This document shows positions 35,687 to 43,949 of a stretch of DNA of 64,000 nt, piece after piece. Below the pieces are notes generated by a model. It worked only from the letters and a program-made list of their open reading frames with translations, did no database searches and was not told the DNA's origin. The stretch's first letter is position 1; the number at the start of each line of letters is the position of its first letter. The DNA lies in NCBI RefSeq assembly GCF_001890385.1, contig NZ_CP018221.1, forward strand, positions 1,351,501 through 1,415,500. Direction: 5' to 3'. Origin of the DNA: Tardibacter chloracetimidivorans (GTDB lineage: Bacteria; Pseudomonadota; Alphaproteobacteria; Sphingomonadales; Sphingomonadaceae). The position numbers were made by a program, and so were the translations under genes.

Positions 35687-36250
35687 ATGATCACCTGCAT
35701 TCGCGAGGTCCGCAAAGCCAAGGGGCTCACCCTTCAGGACGTGGCCGAACGGTGCGACCCGCCCACCACACCGCAAACGGTCGGACGATTGGAAACGGGC
35801 ACGCGGACGGTCTCGGTGGCCTGGCTGAACCGCATCGCGGGCGCATTGGGCGTGGACCCCTCGCAACTCGTCACCCATCCCGACCGGCAGGATCTGCCGG
35901 TTGTCGCCATTCTCGGCGCGTCGGGAGTCAATGCACCGCGAAAGGCTGAAACCGCTGTGCCGCCGCGTCCCTCCTCGGGCGCGCTCGCGATGCCCGTCAC
36001 CGCCAGCATCGGCGATTATCGCGCGGGTGACCTGCTATGGCTGGAGCGGCTGGCGCCCGATCGCTTCGGCGACGCGATCAATCGCGATGTGCTGGTGCCG
36101 CGCCCTGCCGGGCGCTTCCTGTTCGCCCGGCTGATCGGGCGGGAGGAGGGAAAGCTGCATCTGCTCCCGCTCACCAGCGGCGCCCGCCAGACGGTGGTGG
36201 CCGCCCCTCCGTGGATGGGCGTCGCGACCACTTTGATCCGGGAACTTTAG
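35687..36250 (+). CDS. XRE-family helix-turn-helix regulator
   Basis: A 187-residue protein. The N-terminal helix-turn-helix is clear (IREVRKAKGLTLQDVAERCD, TPQTVGRLETGTRTVSVAWL, IAGALGVDPSQL). The C-terminal part resembles an S24/LexA-like beta domain (VTASIGDYRAGDLLWLERL) but shows no GDSM serine or matching lysine, so self-cleavage is unlikely. ATG 35687 is used; the long frame upstream mirrors DUF6456. It is divergent from DUF6456 with an 87-base gap and is a plausible regulator of the phage-like cluster. Confidence 0.8.
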   Translation: MITCIREVRKAKGLTLQDVAERCDPPTTPQTVGRLETGTRTVSVAWLNRIAGALGVDPSQLVTHPDRQDLPVVAILGASGVNAPRKAETAVPPRPSSGALAMPVTASIGDYRAGDLLWLERLAPDRFGDAINRDVLVPRPAGRFLFARLIGREEGKLHLLPLTSGARQTVVAAPPWMGVATTLIREL

Positions 36251-36264
36251 ACGGAATCGGCCCG

Positions 36265-36726
36265 CTAAAGCGATCGTTCCAGCCGGTCCAGCAAGGAGCG
36301 CGCCGGGCTCGTCACCGGGGCATTGCGCATCATCTCGTCATCCAGCCGCTTGATCCGCTGATACAGATCGCAGCTTGCCTCTATGATCAGTCGCGCCCGT
36401 TCGGGCATGGCGGCCAGCGCTTCCGAATCGGTGTCGCTCGCATCGCCCAGCCGCCGGGCGGGCTGCTGCAGTTCCGCCGGACGCAGTTCCCCCGCATCGG
36501 CCGCGCGCCGCAGCAACAGCCACGACACCACATGCATCAGCCGTGTCGTCACCTTCAGCGATTCGCAGGAAAAGGCCACCCGGTCGGCGGGAGACATCGC
36601 CTCCCGATCCTCCAGCCCGCCCCGGTCGAAATAGGAACGGGCCTCATCGGCAAGGACCATCGCCTCGACGTAAAGGCCGTCGATCAATCTTCCGGCAATA
36701 CCGTTATGAGTCGCTTCCGTACGCAC
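36265..36726 (-). CDS. rcdA: DUF1465 family protein, RcdA-like
   Basis: A 153-residue helical protein of DUF1465, the family of Caulobacter RcdA, an adaptor that helps ClpXP degrade the cell-cycle regulator CtrA. Matching segments are VEAMVLADEARSYFD, ESLKVTTRLMHVVSWLL and CDLYQRIKRLDDEM. GTG 36726 has AGGGGA five bases upstream. CtrA controls gene-transfer-agent genes in several alphaproteobacteria, so the location next to this cluster is suggestive, though only by association. Orthology to RcdA is inferred. Confidence 0.75.
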   Translation of the reverse strand: MRTEATHNGIAGRLIDGLYVEAMVLADEARSYFDRGGLEDREAMSPADRVAFSCESLKVTTRLMHVVSWLLLRRAADAGELRPAELQQPARRLGDASDTDSEALAAMPERARLIIEASCDLYQRIKRLDDEMMRNAPVTSPARSLLDRLERSL

Positions 36727-36808
36727 CGCAGTCCCCTAGCACTTGCGTCTTATACAATATCCCACCGCACATGGTTAAAAAATCTGACGAACGCCCGGGG
36801 GCGCACTT

Positions 36809-36836
36809 CTTGAAACATGTCTGGTCCTTCCCAAAT
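36809..36836 (+). promoter_or_regulatory. Sigma32 (RpoH)-type promoter of hsp20
   Basis: CTTG (36809-36812, within CTTGAAA), 17 bases, then CCCAAAT (36830-36836). This fits the alphaproteobacterial heat-shock promoter pattern, 96 bases before the hsp20 start. Confidence 0.7.
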
Positions 36837-36842
36837 CAACGG

Positions 36843-36931
36843 CATCCACGGCCGCCGCTTTAGGGGCCGTGGCGTTTTCCCGGCGTTTTGCGGGAATTTC
36901 GTCTGTGTCGCTTGAATGAAAGGATTTGGAC
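36843..36931 (+). promoter_or_regulatory. ROSE-like RNA thermometer in the hsp20 5' UTR
   Basis: Three hairpins in series: CCACGGCC (36846) with GGCCGTGG (36865); TTCCCG (36877) with CGGGAA (36891); and TCGCTT (36908-36913) facing AAAGGA (36919-36924). The last matches the ROSE core UYGCU opposed to the AGGA ribosome site with a non-canonical G. AGGA is seven bases before the ATG, so melting on heating would free it. Confidence 0.72.
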
Positions 36932-37405
36932 ATGCGTGCATTTGACTTTGCGCCTCTGCTGCGCTCCTCGGTCGGGTTCGAGAACCTGAACCGGCTCGTC
37001 GATTTCGCCACTCGCGGCGAAGGCGACGCTTACCCCCCGTACAACATCGAAAAGCTGGGCGAAGGCGCCTATCGCATTTCGATGGCGGTCGCGGGCTTTG
37101 GTCAGGACGAGCTTGACCTGACCGTGCAGGAAAATGTGCTGATCGTGACCGGCCGCGCCCAGGAAGGGCCGGAAACGGCCGAGCGGCAGTTCCTGCACCG
37201 CGGAATCGCCAAGCGCGCCTTTGAACGGCGCTTCCAGCTTGCCGACACGATCAAGGTGACGGGGGCCGGCTATGAGCATGGCCTTTTGAACATCGATCTC
37301 GTCCGCGAAGTGCCCGAGCACAAGAAGCCGCGCAAGATCGAGATCGGCGGCAGCGACAGTTCGCCCGCGCCGGTTATCGAAGGCAGCTCGCGCGAGGCCG
37401 CCTAG
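36932..37405 (+). CDS. Small heat-shock protein, Hsp20/IbpA type
   Basis: A 157-residue chaperone. The N-terminus DFAPLLRSSVGFENLNRLVD is typical of IbpA-like proteins, followed by the alpha-crystallin domain (YNIEKLGEGAYRISMAVAGF, LIVTGRAQ, FLHRGIAKRAFERRFQL, GLLNIDLVREVPE) and a short tail with the IEI-type motif (KIEIGG). It binds unfolding proteins under heat stress. ATG 36932 follows AAAGGA at seven bases. Promoter, thermometer and terminator make this a complete single-gene heat-shock unit. Confidence 0.95.
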   Translation: MRAFDFAPLLRSSVGFENLNRLVDFATRGEGDAYPPYNIEKLGEGAYRISMAVAGFGQDELDLTVQENVLIVTGRAQEGPETAERQFLHRGIAKRAFERRFQLADTIKVTGAGYEHGLLNIDLVREVPEHKKPRKIEIGGSDSSPAPVIEGSSREAA

Positions 37406-37420
37406 GCGCTAACAAGGAGA

Positions 37421-37445
37421 CGGGGCCTTCACCGGCCCCGTTTCC
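37421..37445 (+). terminator. Rho-independent terminator of hsp20
   Basis: CGGGGCC (37421-37427), a six-base loop, GGCCCCG (37434-37440), then TTTCC. It begins 16 bases past the hsp20 stop. The U-run is short. Confidence 0.75.
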
Positions 37446-37474
37446 TGCCTGCGCCATTGCGCTGATTTACCGCT

Positions 37475-37672
37475 TCAGGCGATGATGTCGGGGATAAGCT
37501 GGTCCGCGAGCTGGCTGATCTCGTCCTTCAGCAGCAGCTTGCGCTTCTTCAGCCGCGCGAGTTGCAGCTGGTCGGGCGCGGCCGTCAGCCCCAATGCGTC
37601 GATGGCGGCGTCCAGGTCGCGATGCTCCTGCTGAAGAAGTTCGATTCTGCGTCTGATTTCGGCTTCATCCAC
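37475..37672 (-). CDS. YdcH (DUF465) family protein, 65 aa
   Basis: A short two-helix coiled-coil protein (RIELLQQEHRDLDAAIDAL, RLKKRKLLLKDEISQL) with the YdcH/DUF465 pattern of a His-Asp-rich first helix and a Lys-rich second helix. Function unknown. It is divergent from a second YdcH protein at 37840. Confidence 0.82.
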   Translation of the reverse strand: MDEAEIRRRIELLQQEHRDLDAAIDALGLTAAPDQLQLARLKKRKLLLKDEISQLADQLIPDIIA

Positions 37673-37738
37673 CGATGGGCCACTCCGATTCGTTCATTTC
37701 GTGGCATATCATGCCCTGCCTGTCGTGCCATCTGCATG

Positions 37739-37764
37739 TTGTCAAAAGACAAAGTCGCTTTGTC
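37739..37764. promoter_or_regulatory. Overlapping palindromes between the two YdcH genes
   Basis: TTGTC-AAAA-GACAA (37739-37752) overlaps GACAAAG-TCG-CTTTGTC (37748-37764). Three alternating GACAA/TTGTC half-sites lie in the divergent gap, so a shared operator is possible. Confidence 0.45.
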
Positions 37765-37839
37765 GCACAAGGCCGAGACAAGCTCGAAATTTTGTGATCT
37801 AGTCGGTGGTCCTGTCGTTCAACAACAGGAGACTAAGCC

Positions 37840-37995
37840 ATGGAAAGTGCGCATATCGTTGCGCTATCAGCCAAACATGCCGAACTGGACGAACGCATCT
37901 TCTCCGAATCGCGCCGTCCACTCCCCAACGAAGCTCTGCTTCAACGATTGAAGCGTGAGAAACTCCGAATAAAACAGGAAATTGTAGGCATTTAG
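37840..37995 (+). CDS. YdcH (DUF465) family protein, 51 aa
   Basis: A 51-residue protein beginning MESAHIVALSAKHAELD and ending LKREKLRIKQEIVGI, a close match to the YdcH pattern of an SAKH...L first helix and a K-rich RLK..KL.IK.EI second helix. AGGAG lies eight bases before the ATG at 37840. It is too short for routine gene finders and easily missed. It is convergent with dksA (56 bases) and divergent from the other YdcH gene. Function unknown. Confidence 0.85.
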   Translation: MESAHIVALSAKHAELDERIFSESRRPLPNEALLQRLKREKLRIKQEIVGI

Positions 37996-38051
37996 ATGCT
38001 CGGGCGCGGCGCCGGGCGCTGTCCGGTCGCCGCAAGCCGTGGCCTGACCTG

Positions 38052-38525
38052 CTATTCGTCCCGCGAGACCTTTTCCTGCCGCTCGTGGCGCTCCTGCGCT
38101 TCCAGGGTCATGGTCGCGATGGGGCGGGCCTCCAGCCTGGCGAGAGAGATCGGCTCTCCCGTCACTTCGCAATAGCCATATTCACCTTCGTCGATGCGGC
38201 GCAGCGCTGCGTCGATCTTGGAGATCAGCTTGCGCTGGCGGTCACGGGTACGAAGCTCGATCGACCAATCGGTCTCGTTCGATGCGCGGTCGGTCACATC
38301 CGGCTCGCGCAGTGATTCGTTCTGCAGGGTGGCGAGCGTTTCCTTGGATTCCTTGAGAAGGCTGTCCTTCCACTCGATCAGCTTCTTCCGAAAATAGGCG
38401 AGCTGCCTTTCGTTCATGAAAGGCTCCTCAGCAGATGGCCGGTAATCCGGTGGAAGCACTACGTCGTCGAAAGGCCCCTTTTCGTCTTTCGAAGCCACAT
38501 CCGATGCAGCGTCAATATCGGCCAT
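38052..38525 (-). CDS. dksA: RNA polymerase-binding transcription factor DksA
   Basis: A 157-residue DksA. It has the coiled-coil body (MNERQLAYFRKKLIEWKDSL ... DRASNETDWSIELRTRDR with the DxxDxA-like tip region) and the C-terminal zinc-finger region (YGYCEVTGEPISLARLEARP). Only one of the four zinc cysteines of E. coli DksA remains, as is common in alphaproteobacteria. It works with ppGpp on RNA polymerase in the stringent response. ATG 38525 has GGGAG six bases upstream; the longer frame to 38759 is leader. Confidence 0.93.
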   Translation of the reverse strand: MADIDAASDVASKDEKGPFDDVVLPPDYRPSAEEPFMNERQLAYFRKKLIEWKDSLLKESKETLATLQNESLREPDVTDRASNETDWSIELRTRDRQRKLISKIDAALRRIDEGEYGYCEVTGEPISLARLEARPIATMTLEAQERHERQEKVSRDE

Positions 38526-38716
38526 TCCAAACTCCCGCCTCAGGTGCACTGCCGCCCATCCGTGCGATATCCGCTCTGAACGACGGATTCTCTCGGCGGG
38601 CCTATACTCATCGGCACATGACTTCACAAGCCGGGCCTTGCAGATAATGCGTCCGCCGCCGGGTGGGGATTGAACGGCCCGCCAGTGCGATGACGGCTCG
38701 GCTTGTCGCTCTTTTG

Positions 38717-38753
38717 GCAGGTCCCGCCCCCACAGGGACAGGCGGGGACTTGC
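38717..38753. other. Inverted repeat in the dksA/secreted-protein divergent region
   Basis: GCAGGTCCCGCC (38717-38728) pairs imperfectly with GGCGGGGACTTGC (38741-38753). It has no U-run on either strand and lies 58 bases before the PRC-like gene start. It could be leader structure. Nothing else is recognisable in 38526-38810. Confidence 0.3.
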
Positions 38754-38810
38754 GATCACCGGTCGGTCTTACAAACTTCTCCCCACCACACACAGTGTCT
38801 TGGAGAGACC

Positions 38811-39317
38811 ATGCCCAAACTTGCTCATATACTTGCCGGAGCCGCGATGCTCACCCTGCCTGCGGCCGCCATCGCCCAGGAGGCACAACCTGCGCCGACC
38901 ACGACAACCAACACCCCGGCCGGCGCAAGCGCGGCCGCGACCGCAGCGGCGCCCGCTGCTCAGCTGGGTGCCGATGGGAAAGTCGTTCTCGCGGAAGGCA
39001 CGCCGGTCGTGGACACCCAGGGCGCGGCGGTCGGCACGCTGACCAAGGTTGAAACCGACGCTGCGGGCCAGCCGACCAACGTCGTGCTCAAGACCACGAA
39101 GAGCGAGGTCCTGATCCCGGCGAGCAGCCTTGCCCGCACGGAAAAGAACGCGCTCATCGCCATGACCGCCGCCCAGATCGATGCGGCTGCGGCAGCGGCC
39201 GGGCCTAGCCAGGCTCCAGCCGCGACGCAGACGCCTGAAACCGGCGCTGCAACCGGCGCGGAAACCGATGCAAGCGCCGAGGCCGCCGGTTCGGCGACCG
39301 CGAGCCCGTCCAACTGA
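38811..39317 (+). CDS. Secreted alanine-rich protein with PRC-barrel-like segment
   Basis: A 168-residue protein. A signal peptide (LAGAAMLTLPAAAIAQ) is followed by Ala/Thr-rich low complexity, then a compact domain (VVDTQGAAVGTLTKVETDAAGQ, NVVLKTTKSEVLIPASSLA) with the PRC-barrel pattern, and an Ala/Thr tail. It is probably periplasmic; function unknown. GGAGAG lies before the ATG at 38811. A strong terminator follows. Confidence 0.72.
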   Translation: MPKLAHILAGAAMLTLPAAAIAQEAQPAPTTTTNTPAGASAAATAAAPAAQLGADGKVVLAEGTPVVDTQGAAVGTLTKVETDAAGQPTNVVLKTTKSEVLIPASSLARTEKNALIAMTAAQIDAAAAAAGPSQAPAATQTPETGAATGAETDASAEAAGSATASPSN

Positions 39318-39358
39318 TCGATCCCCGCCTGGCCGTGAATTCCACGGCTCAAGCAATT

Positions 39359-39396
39359 GAGGCCCCGCGCCCTTGGCCCGGGGTCTCATTTTTTTG
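39359..39396 (+). terminator. Rho-independent terminator
   Basis: GAGGCCCCG (39359-39367), an 11-base loop, CGGGGTCTC (39379-39387), then ATTTTTTT. It ends the secreted-protein transcript and lies just before the convergent CDF gene stop. Confidence 0.9.
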
Positions 39397-39400
39397 AATT

Positions 39401-40330
39401 CTACACCTTGTCGGCGGGTGACAGCGCACAGGCGTCGTCATCTCCGGTTTCGATCTGCAAGGTGACGTGGCTGATATGGAATTGATGTTCCAGCTGCCCC
39501 GCCGCGTCATGCAGGAACGGGTCGCCCGGATGCCCGTCCGGCAGAACGAGGTGGGCGGTCAGCGCAGTCTCGGTCGTGCTCATCGCCCATATGTGGAGGT
39601 CGTGCACGCGGGCGACACCCGGAAGCGAGGCCAGCAGCCGCTCCACCGCACCGGGATCTATTCCGGAAGGCACTGCCGCCAGCGACAGCGTAACCGATTC
39701 CCTCAGCAGCCCCCAGGTTCCCCAGACGATCACCGCCACGATCACAAGGCTGATGGCCGGGTCGATCCACAACAGGCCCGCGAGGCCGATCGCCACGCCC
39801 GCCACCACCACACCGACCGATACCGCAGCATCCGCCGCCATATGAAGATAGGCACCGCGCAGATTGAGGTCGTGCTTGCTGCCGCGCATGAACAGCCAGG
39901 CGGTGAACCCGTTCACAACGATCCCAATCCCTGCCACCGCAATCATCGTCCCGCCGTCGAGTGGTTGCGGGTCGCCCAGCCGCTCGATCGCAGCGAGCGC
40001 GATCGCGCCGGCTGCAAGCAGCAGGAAAATGGCGTTGAACAGCGCGGCGAGGATCGACGATCCCCGCAGCCCATAGGTAAAACGCGGGGTCGGCCTCAGC
40101 CGTGACAGCCCATAGGCGATCCATGCGATCACCAGCCCAAGCACGTCGGACAGATTGTGCCCGGCATCGGCGAGCAGCGCCATGGAATTGGCGATGAAGC
40201 CATAGCCCGCCTCTATGGCGACAAAGACAAGGTTCAGGCCGATGCCCAGCGCAAAGGCGCGGCCAAAGTTTGCGGGGGCGTGCGTGTGGCCATGGTCATG
40301 CGCATGATCGTGCCCGGCATGACCCGTCAT
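39401..40330 (-). CDS. Cation diffusion facilitator metal exporter (CzcD/ZitB-like)
   Basis: A 309-residue inner-membrane antiporter that exports Zn2+ or a similar metal. A histidine-rich N-terminus (GHAGHDHAHDHGHTHA) is followed by six membrane helices. The transport site is formed by ADAGHNLSD in helix 2 and HMAADAAVS in helix 5, the HxxxD arrangement of zinc-type CDF proteins. The C-terminal cytosolic domain (ARVHDLHIWAMSTTETALTAH) binds metal. No regulator is adjacent; it precedes nothing on its strand except the terminator region. Confidence 0.92.
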   Translation of the reverse strand: MTGHAGHDHAHDHGHTHAPANFGRAFALGIGLNLVFVAIEAGYGFIANSMALLADAGHNLSDVLGLVIAWIAYGLSRLRPTPRFTYGLRGSSILAALFNAIFLLLAAGAIALAAIERLGDPQPLDGGTMIAVAGIGIVVNGFTAWLFMRGSKHDLNLRGAYLHMAADAAVSVGVVVAGVAIGLAGLLWIDPAISLVIVAVIVWGTWGLLRESVTLSLAAVPSGIDPGAVERLLASLPGVARVHDLHIWAMSTTETALTAHLVLPDGHPGDPFLHDAAGQLEHQFHISHVTLQIETGDDDACALSPADKV

Positions 40331-40356
40331 CTCGTCAGCCCTTGCCGGATGGGCGC

Positions 40357-41343
40357 TTATTCGGCGGCAATCTGACTCATCCCATAGACGCCCAGCTTCT
40401 CGAACAGCGCCTCGTCCCTGGCGTCGCCTGCGTTGGGCGTGGTCAGCAGCTTCTCACCGAGAAAGATCGAGTTCGCGCCGGCAAGGAAGCACAAAGCCTG
40501 CAATTCTTCCGACATGGATTCCCTGCCGGCCGACAGCCGGACGACCGATTGCGGCATCATCAGGCGAGCCACCGCAATCGTCCGCACAAATTCTATCGCA
40601 TCGATCTGCACGGAATCGCCTGAAAGCAACCGGTCGCCCAGCGGGGTGCCGGACACGGGCACAAGCCCGTTGATCGGAACCGATCCGGGATGCTCCGGCA
40701 GATTGGCCAGCGCCATCAGGAAGCCTGCCCGGTCGTCCCGCGTCTCGCCCATGCCGATGATGCCGCCGCAGCAGGTGTTGATCCCCGCCTTGCGCACCCG
40801 CTCCAGCGTCTGGAGCCGGTCGTCATAGGTCCGGGTCGACACCACATTTTCGTAATATTCGGGAGAGGTGTCGAGGTTGTGGTTATAATAGTCCAGCCCA
40901 GCCTCGGCGAGCTTCCCGGCCTGATCGTCCGTCAACATGCCCAGCGTCATGCAGGTTTCCATGCCCAGCGCGCGCACCTCGCGCACCATGGCGCAGATCG
41001 CGTCCATGTCGCGGTCCTTGGGCTCACGCCATGCAGCACCCATGCAGAAGCGTTCCGCTCCGCCGGCCCTGGCTTCGCGCGCGGCTTCGATAACCGCATC
41101 GACGGCCATCAGCTTTTCGGCTTTCAGCCCCGTCTTGAAGCTCGCGCTCTGGCTGCAATAGCCGCAATTCTCGGCGCATCCGCCGGTCTTGATCGAAAGC
41201 AGCTGCGCCTTCTGCACTGCATTGGCGTCAAAGTGCTGCCGGTGCACCGTTTGCGCGTCGAACATCAGATCGGCGAAGGGCCGGGCGAACATCGCCAGCA
41301 CTTCGGCCTTGTCCCAGTCATGACGCACCACAGACTCGTTCAT
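40357..41343 (-). CDS. bioB: Biotin synthase
   Basis: A 328-residue radical SAM enzyme that inserts sulfur into dethiobiotin. The radical SAM cluster motif CAENCGYC has Cys56, Cys60 and Cys63. The [2Fe-2S] ligands lie in RFCMGAAWR and ETCMTLGML, with Arg in [13 protein letters not shown] 41343 starts [10 protein letters not shown]; the frame extending to 41970 is non-homologous. The other bio genes are not in the window. It follows the YkvA gene on the same strand after 23 bases and precedes the CDF exporter by 26. Confidence 0.97.
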   Translation of the reverse strand: MNESVVRHDWDKAEVLAMFARPFADLMFDAQTVHRQHFDANAVQKAQLLSIKTGGCAENCGYCSQSASFKTGLKAEKLMAVDAVIEAAREARAGGAERFCMGAAWREPKDRDMDAICAMVREVRALGMETCMTLGMLTDDQAGKLAEAGLDYYNHNLDTSPEYYENVVSTRTYDDRLQTLERVRKAGINTCCGGIIGMGETRDDRAGFLMALANLPEHPGSVPINGLVPVSGTPLGDRLLSGDSVQIDAIEFVRTIAVARLMMPQSVVRLSAGRESMSEELQALCFLAGANSIFLGEKLLTTPNAGDARDEALFEKLGVYGMSQIAAE

Positions 41344-41366
41344 CCAATCACCCCTGACAGGCGCTG

Positions 41367-41741
41367 CTACCAATAGCGCCAGCTCCATACATAAAAGCCC
41401 ACCAGTCCAAGCACGGCCGCCCAGATGGCCACGATCAACACTGCACCGCCCCGGCTGATCGGCCGCTGCGATGCGATTTCCGCCGTCCTCAGATGCTCGG
41501 CAAACTGTTCGCCGGGCACCAGCTTCACGAACACCCATATACCAGCGGGAAGAATGATCAAATCGTCGATCAGCCCCAGCAGCGGCACGAAATCGGGAAT
41601 GAGGTCGATCGGCGACAGCGCATAGGCCGCGATCAGCCAGCCCCACAGCTTTGCATACCACGGCGTGCGCGGATCGCGGATCGCAAGCCACACGGCGTGC
41701 GCGTCCCTTCTCAGCACATGGATTCGGTCGCTGCTCGGCAT
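41367..41741 (-). CDS. YkvA family (DUF1232) membrane protein
   Basis: A 124-residue protein. The segment [20 protein letters not shown], then [20 protein letters not shown], is the DUF1232 signature. A C-terminal membrane helix ([19 protein letters not shown]) follows. AGGAG precedes the ATG by four bases. Function unknown; it is probably co-transcribed with bioB. Confidence 0.9.
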   Translation of the reverse strand: MPSSDRIHVLRRDAHAVWLAIRDPRTPWYAKLWGWLIAAYALSPIDLIPDFVPLLGLIDDLIILPAGIWVFVKLVPGEQFAEHLRTAEIASQRPISRGGAVLIVAIWAAVLGLVGFYVWSWRYW

Positions 41742-41784
41742 ATCGCTCCTCGCTTGGCTTCCTCCAAACCGCTAGTGGAGGCGA

Positions 41785-42783
41785 ATGGCAAGAACTGTCT
41801 TGGCAAGGACGCAACGATTTCCCGTCGCCGGGACGTTCACCATCGCGCGCGGCGCAAAGACGCATGTCGATGTCGTCGTCGCCACCATCAGGCAGGACGG
41901 GTGGACCGCACAGGGCGAAGCAACACCCATATATTATCTTGGCGAGAGGGCGGAAGGCGTCTGCGCGCAAATCCGGGAAGCAGCACCGTTGCTCGCCAAG
42001 CGCTCCGTGAACGAAGCACGCGAAGCCCTCCAGACCCTGCTCCCGCGCGGTGCTGCACGCAACGCGCTCGACAGCGCCCTGTGGTCACTTGAAGCGCGGC
42101 TGTCACTACGGCCCGTATGGCAACTCGCAGGGCTGGGTCCGCCTCGCCCGCTCGCCACCGCCTATACCATTTCCCTTGCCGACCCGGCCGTCATGGAATC
42201 CACCGCCCGCAACGCCGCGGCTGCGGGCTACGCGCTTCTCAAGGTCAAGCTCGGCGGCGATGCCGATATGGACCGGATCGCCGCCGTCCGGCGCGGATCG
42301 CCCGCTGCCCGCCTCATCGTCGATGCCAATGAAGCATGGGCCGGGCTTGATCTCGAAGCACAGGCGGCCGCGCTGCGTCCTCATGGGGTCGAACTGATCG
42401 AACAGCCGGTCCCTGCCGGCGAGGACCATCTGCTTGACGGGCTTCGCTCGCCCATCCCGATCTGCGCCGATGAGAGCTGCCAAGATCATGGCGACCTGCC
42501 CCGGCTGGCCGGCCGCTATCAGGCGATCAACATCAAGCTCGACAAGTGCGGCGGCCTGACCGAGGCGCTGAAGCTGGCGGCACAGGCGAGCGCGGCGGGA
42601 ATGCAGATCATGACCGGCTGCATGCTTTCAACCTCGCTCGGCATCGCCCCCGCCCTGCTGGCGGCGCAGACCAGCCGCTGGGTCGACCTCGACGGACCGT
42701 TGCTGCTCGCGCGTGACCGACCGCACGCCATCCGCTTCCGGGATGGAATGGCGGAACCCGCCTCGCGGCGGCTTTGGGGCTAG
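41785..42783 (+). CDS. Dipeptide epimerase (L-Ala-D/L-Glu type), enolase superfamily
   Basis: A 332-residue enolase-superfamily enzyme. The catalytic KxK motif is LLKVKLGG (Lys153, Lys155), metal ligands are Asp180 (VDANEAW), Glu206 (IEQPVP) and Asp229 (ADESC), and the opposing base is Lys251 ([10 protein letters not shown]). The C-terminal DLDGPLLL motif marks dipeptide epimerases. It likely converts the murein dipeptide L-Ala-D-Glu to L-Ala-L-Glu for degradation, matching the recycling enzymes at 5.3-7.6 kb. It ends in a four-base overlap with the convergent MscS gene. Confidence 0.9.
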   Translation: MARTVLARTQRFPVAGTFTIARGAKTHVDVVVATIRQDGWTAQGEATPIYYLGERAEGVCAQIREAAPLLAKRSVNEAREALQTLLPRGAARNALDSALWSLEARLSLRPVWQLAGLGPPRPLATAYTISLADPAVMESTARNAAAAGYALLKVKLGGDADMDRIAAVRRGSPAARLIVDANEAWAGLDLEAQAAALRPHGVELIEQPVPAGEDHLLDGLRSPIPICADESCQDHGDLPRLAGRYQAINIKLDKCGGLTEALKLAAQASAAGMQIMTGCMLSTSLGIAPALLAAQTSRWVDLDGPLLLARDRPHAIRFRDGMAEPASRRLWG

Positions 42784-43931
42784 GTCGCAGCTTCGTTCTT
42801 GTCCAACTGCATCACCAGCCCGCTTTCCGGATAGGGCAGGACCATCGTTCCATCGGGCGCGGCGGTGAAGGTGGTCTGCGTGGGATAGGCGAACTCGAAT
42901 CCGTTTTTGGCGAACATGCGGATGATGTCGAAGCCCACGAGCGACCGCAGCGCCGTCACCTCGTCATAGTTCTCGCTCAACACGTCGAACAGCAGTTCAA
43001 AGTCCAGGCTGCTGGCGTTGAAGTTCAGAAAGCTCGACCGCACGAACAGGCACTTGTCATGGCGGTCGACGATTTCGCGCAGTAGGTTCGGCAGCTTTTC
43101 CAGCATCTCCACCGGCGTCTGGTAGATCACCCCCAGCGTGAAGCTGATCCGCCGCCGCTCCAGCCGGTCCATGTTGCGCACCTCCTTGTTGAGGAGGTTG
43201 GCGTTGGAAATGATGATCCTCTCGCCGGTCAGCGCCCTGACGCGGGTGGTCTTCAGCCCGATCGCCTCGACCGTGCCGACGCTTGTATCCCAGCCGATCG
43301 GATCGCCTTTCTTGAAAGGCTTGTCGAACAGGATCGAAAGCGCTGCGAACAGGTCTGAAAATATGCCCTGCGCCGCAAGGCCGATCGCGATGCCGCCAAT
43401 GCCGAGACCGGCGACGAGCGCGGTCACGTTCACGCCCAGATTGTCGAGAATGAGGATCGCCGCCAGCGCAAAGGCCGCGATCGAGACGAGCAGCCGGATG
43501 ATCCCGAGGGCGGACGCCAGAGAGCCTTCTTCGTCACCGCCCGCAGCCGCCCGGTGCTCCACCCAGCCAAGCACCAGTTCCCTCAGCCAGATCGCGCCCT
43601 GCAATGCGGCCGCCACGGTGAACAGGAAGTGGGTGGCGTTGCTCGCGGCGGGCGGAATGGCGGCGACCTCCACCACGACCAGCGCCGCCAGCGCGATCAT
43701 GAACCAGAGATGGGTTTTGCGGATCACGCGGCTCACCACCAGGCGAAGCGTCGAAATGCCCTGTTCCCTGCCCAGCCACGCCCCGAAAGATCGGACCGCA
43801 AGCAGCAGAATGACCAGCAGCGCCGCTGCGATCAGCCCGCCCAGAATGTCGAGGCTGTTATTCGCCAGCCAGGCCCAGCTTTCCGCCAATGTCTGGCGAA
43901 AGGCGGAAATCTGCCGGTCAACTTGCTCCAT
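42780..43931 (-). CDS. Mechanosensitive ion channel, MscS family
   Basis: A 383-residue channel. Four membrane helices are visible; the last is the pore helix with the Gly/Ala pattern (VTALVAGLGIGGIAIGLAAQ), followed by FSDLFAALSILFDKPFKKGD and the beta domain (GTVEAIGLKTTRVRALTGE), then the alpha/beta C-terminal domain. It releases solutes on hypo-osmotic shock. It begins 18 bases after the topoisomerase gene and may be the last gene of that transcript. Confidence 0.92.
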   Translation of the reverse strand: MEQVDRQISAFRQTLAESWAWLANNSLDILGGLIAAALLVILLLAVRSFGAWLGREQGISTLRLVVSRVIRKTHLWFMIALAALVVVEVAAIPPAASNATHFLFTVAAALQGAIWLRELVLGWVEHRAAAGGDEEGSLASALGIIRLLVSIAAFALAAILILDNLGVNVTALVAGLGIGGIAIGLAAQGIFSDLFAALSILFDKPFKKGDPIGWDTSVGTVEAIGLKTTRVRALTGERIIISNANLLNKEVRNMDRLERRRISFTLGVIYQTPVEMLEKLPNLLREIVDRHDKCLFVRSSFLNFNASSLDFELLFDVLSENYDEVTALRSLVGFDIIRMFAKNGFEFAYPTQTTFTAAPDGTMVLPYPESGLVMQLDKNEAAT

Positions 43932-43949
43932 CGGTTCCTCGCGATTGTG

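Noticed and set aside
37799-38035. 78-codon frame on the minus strand
   Set aside because: It is antisense to the small YdcH gene at 37840, which has a strong ribosome site and clear family pattern.
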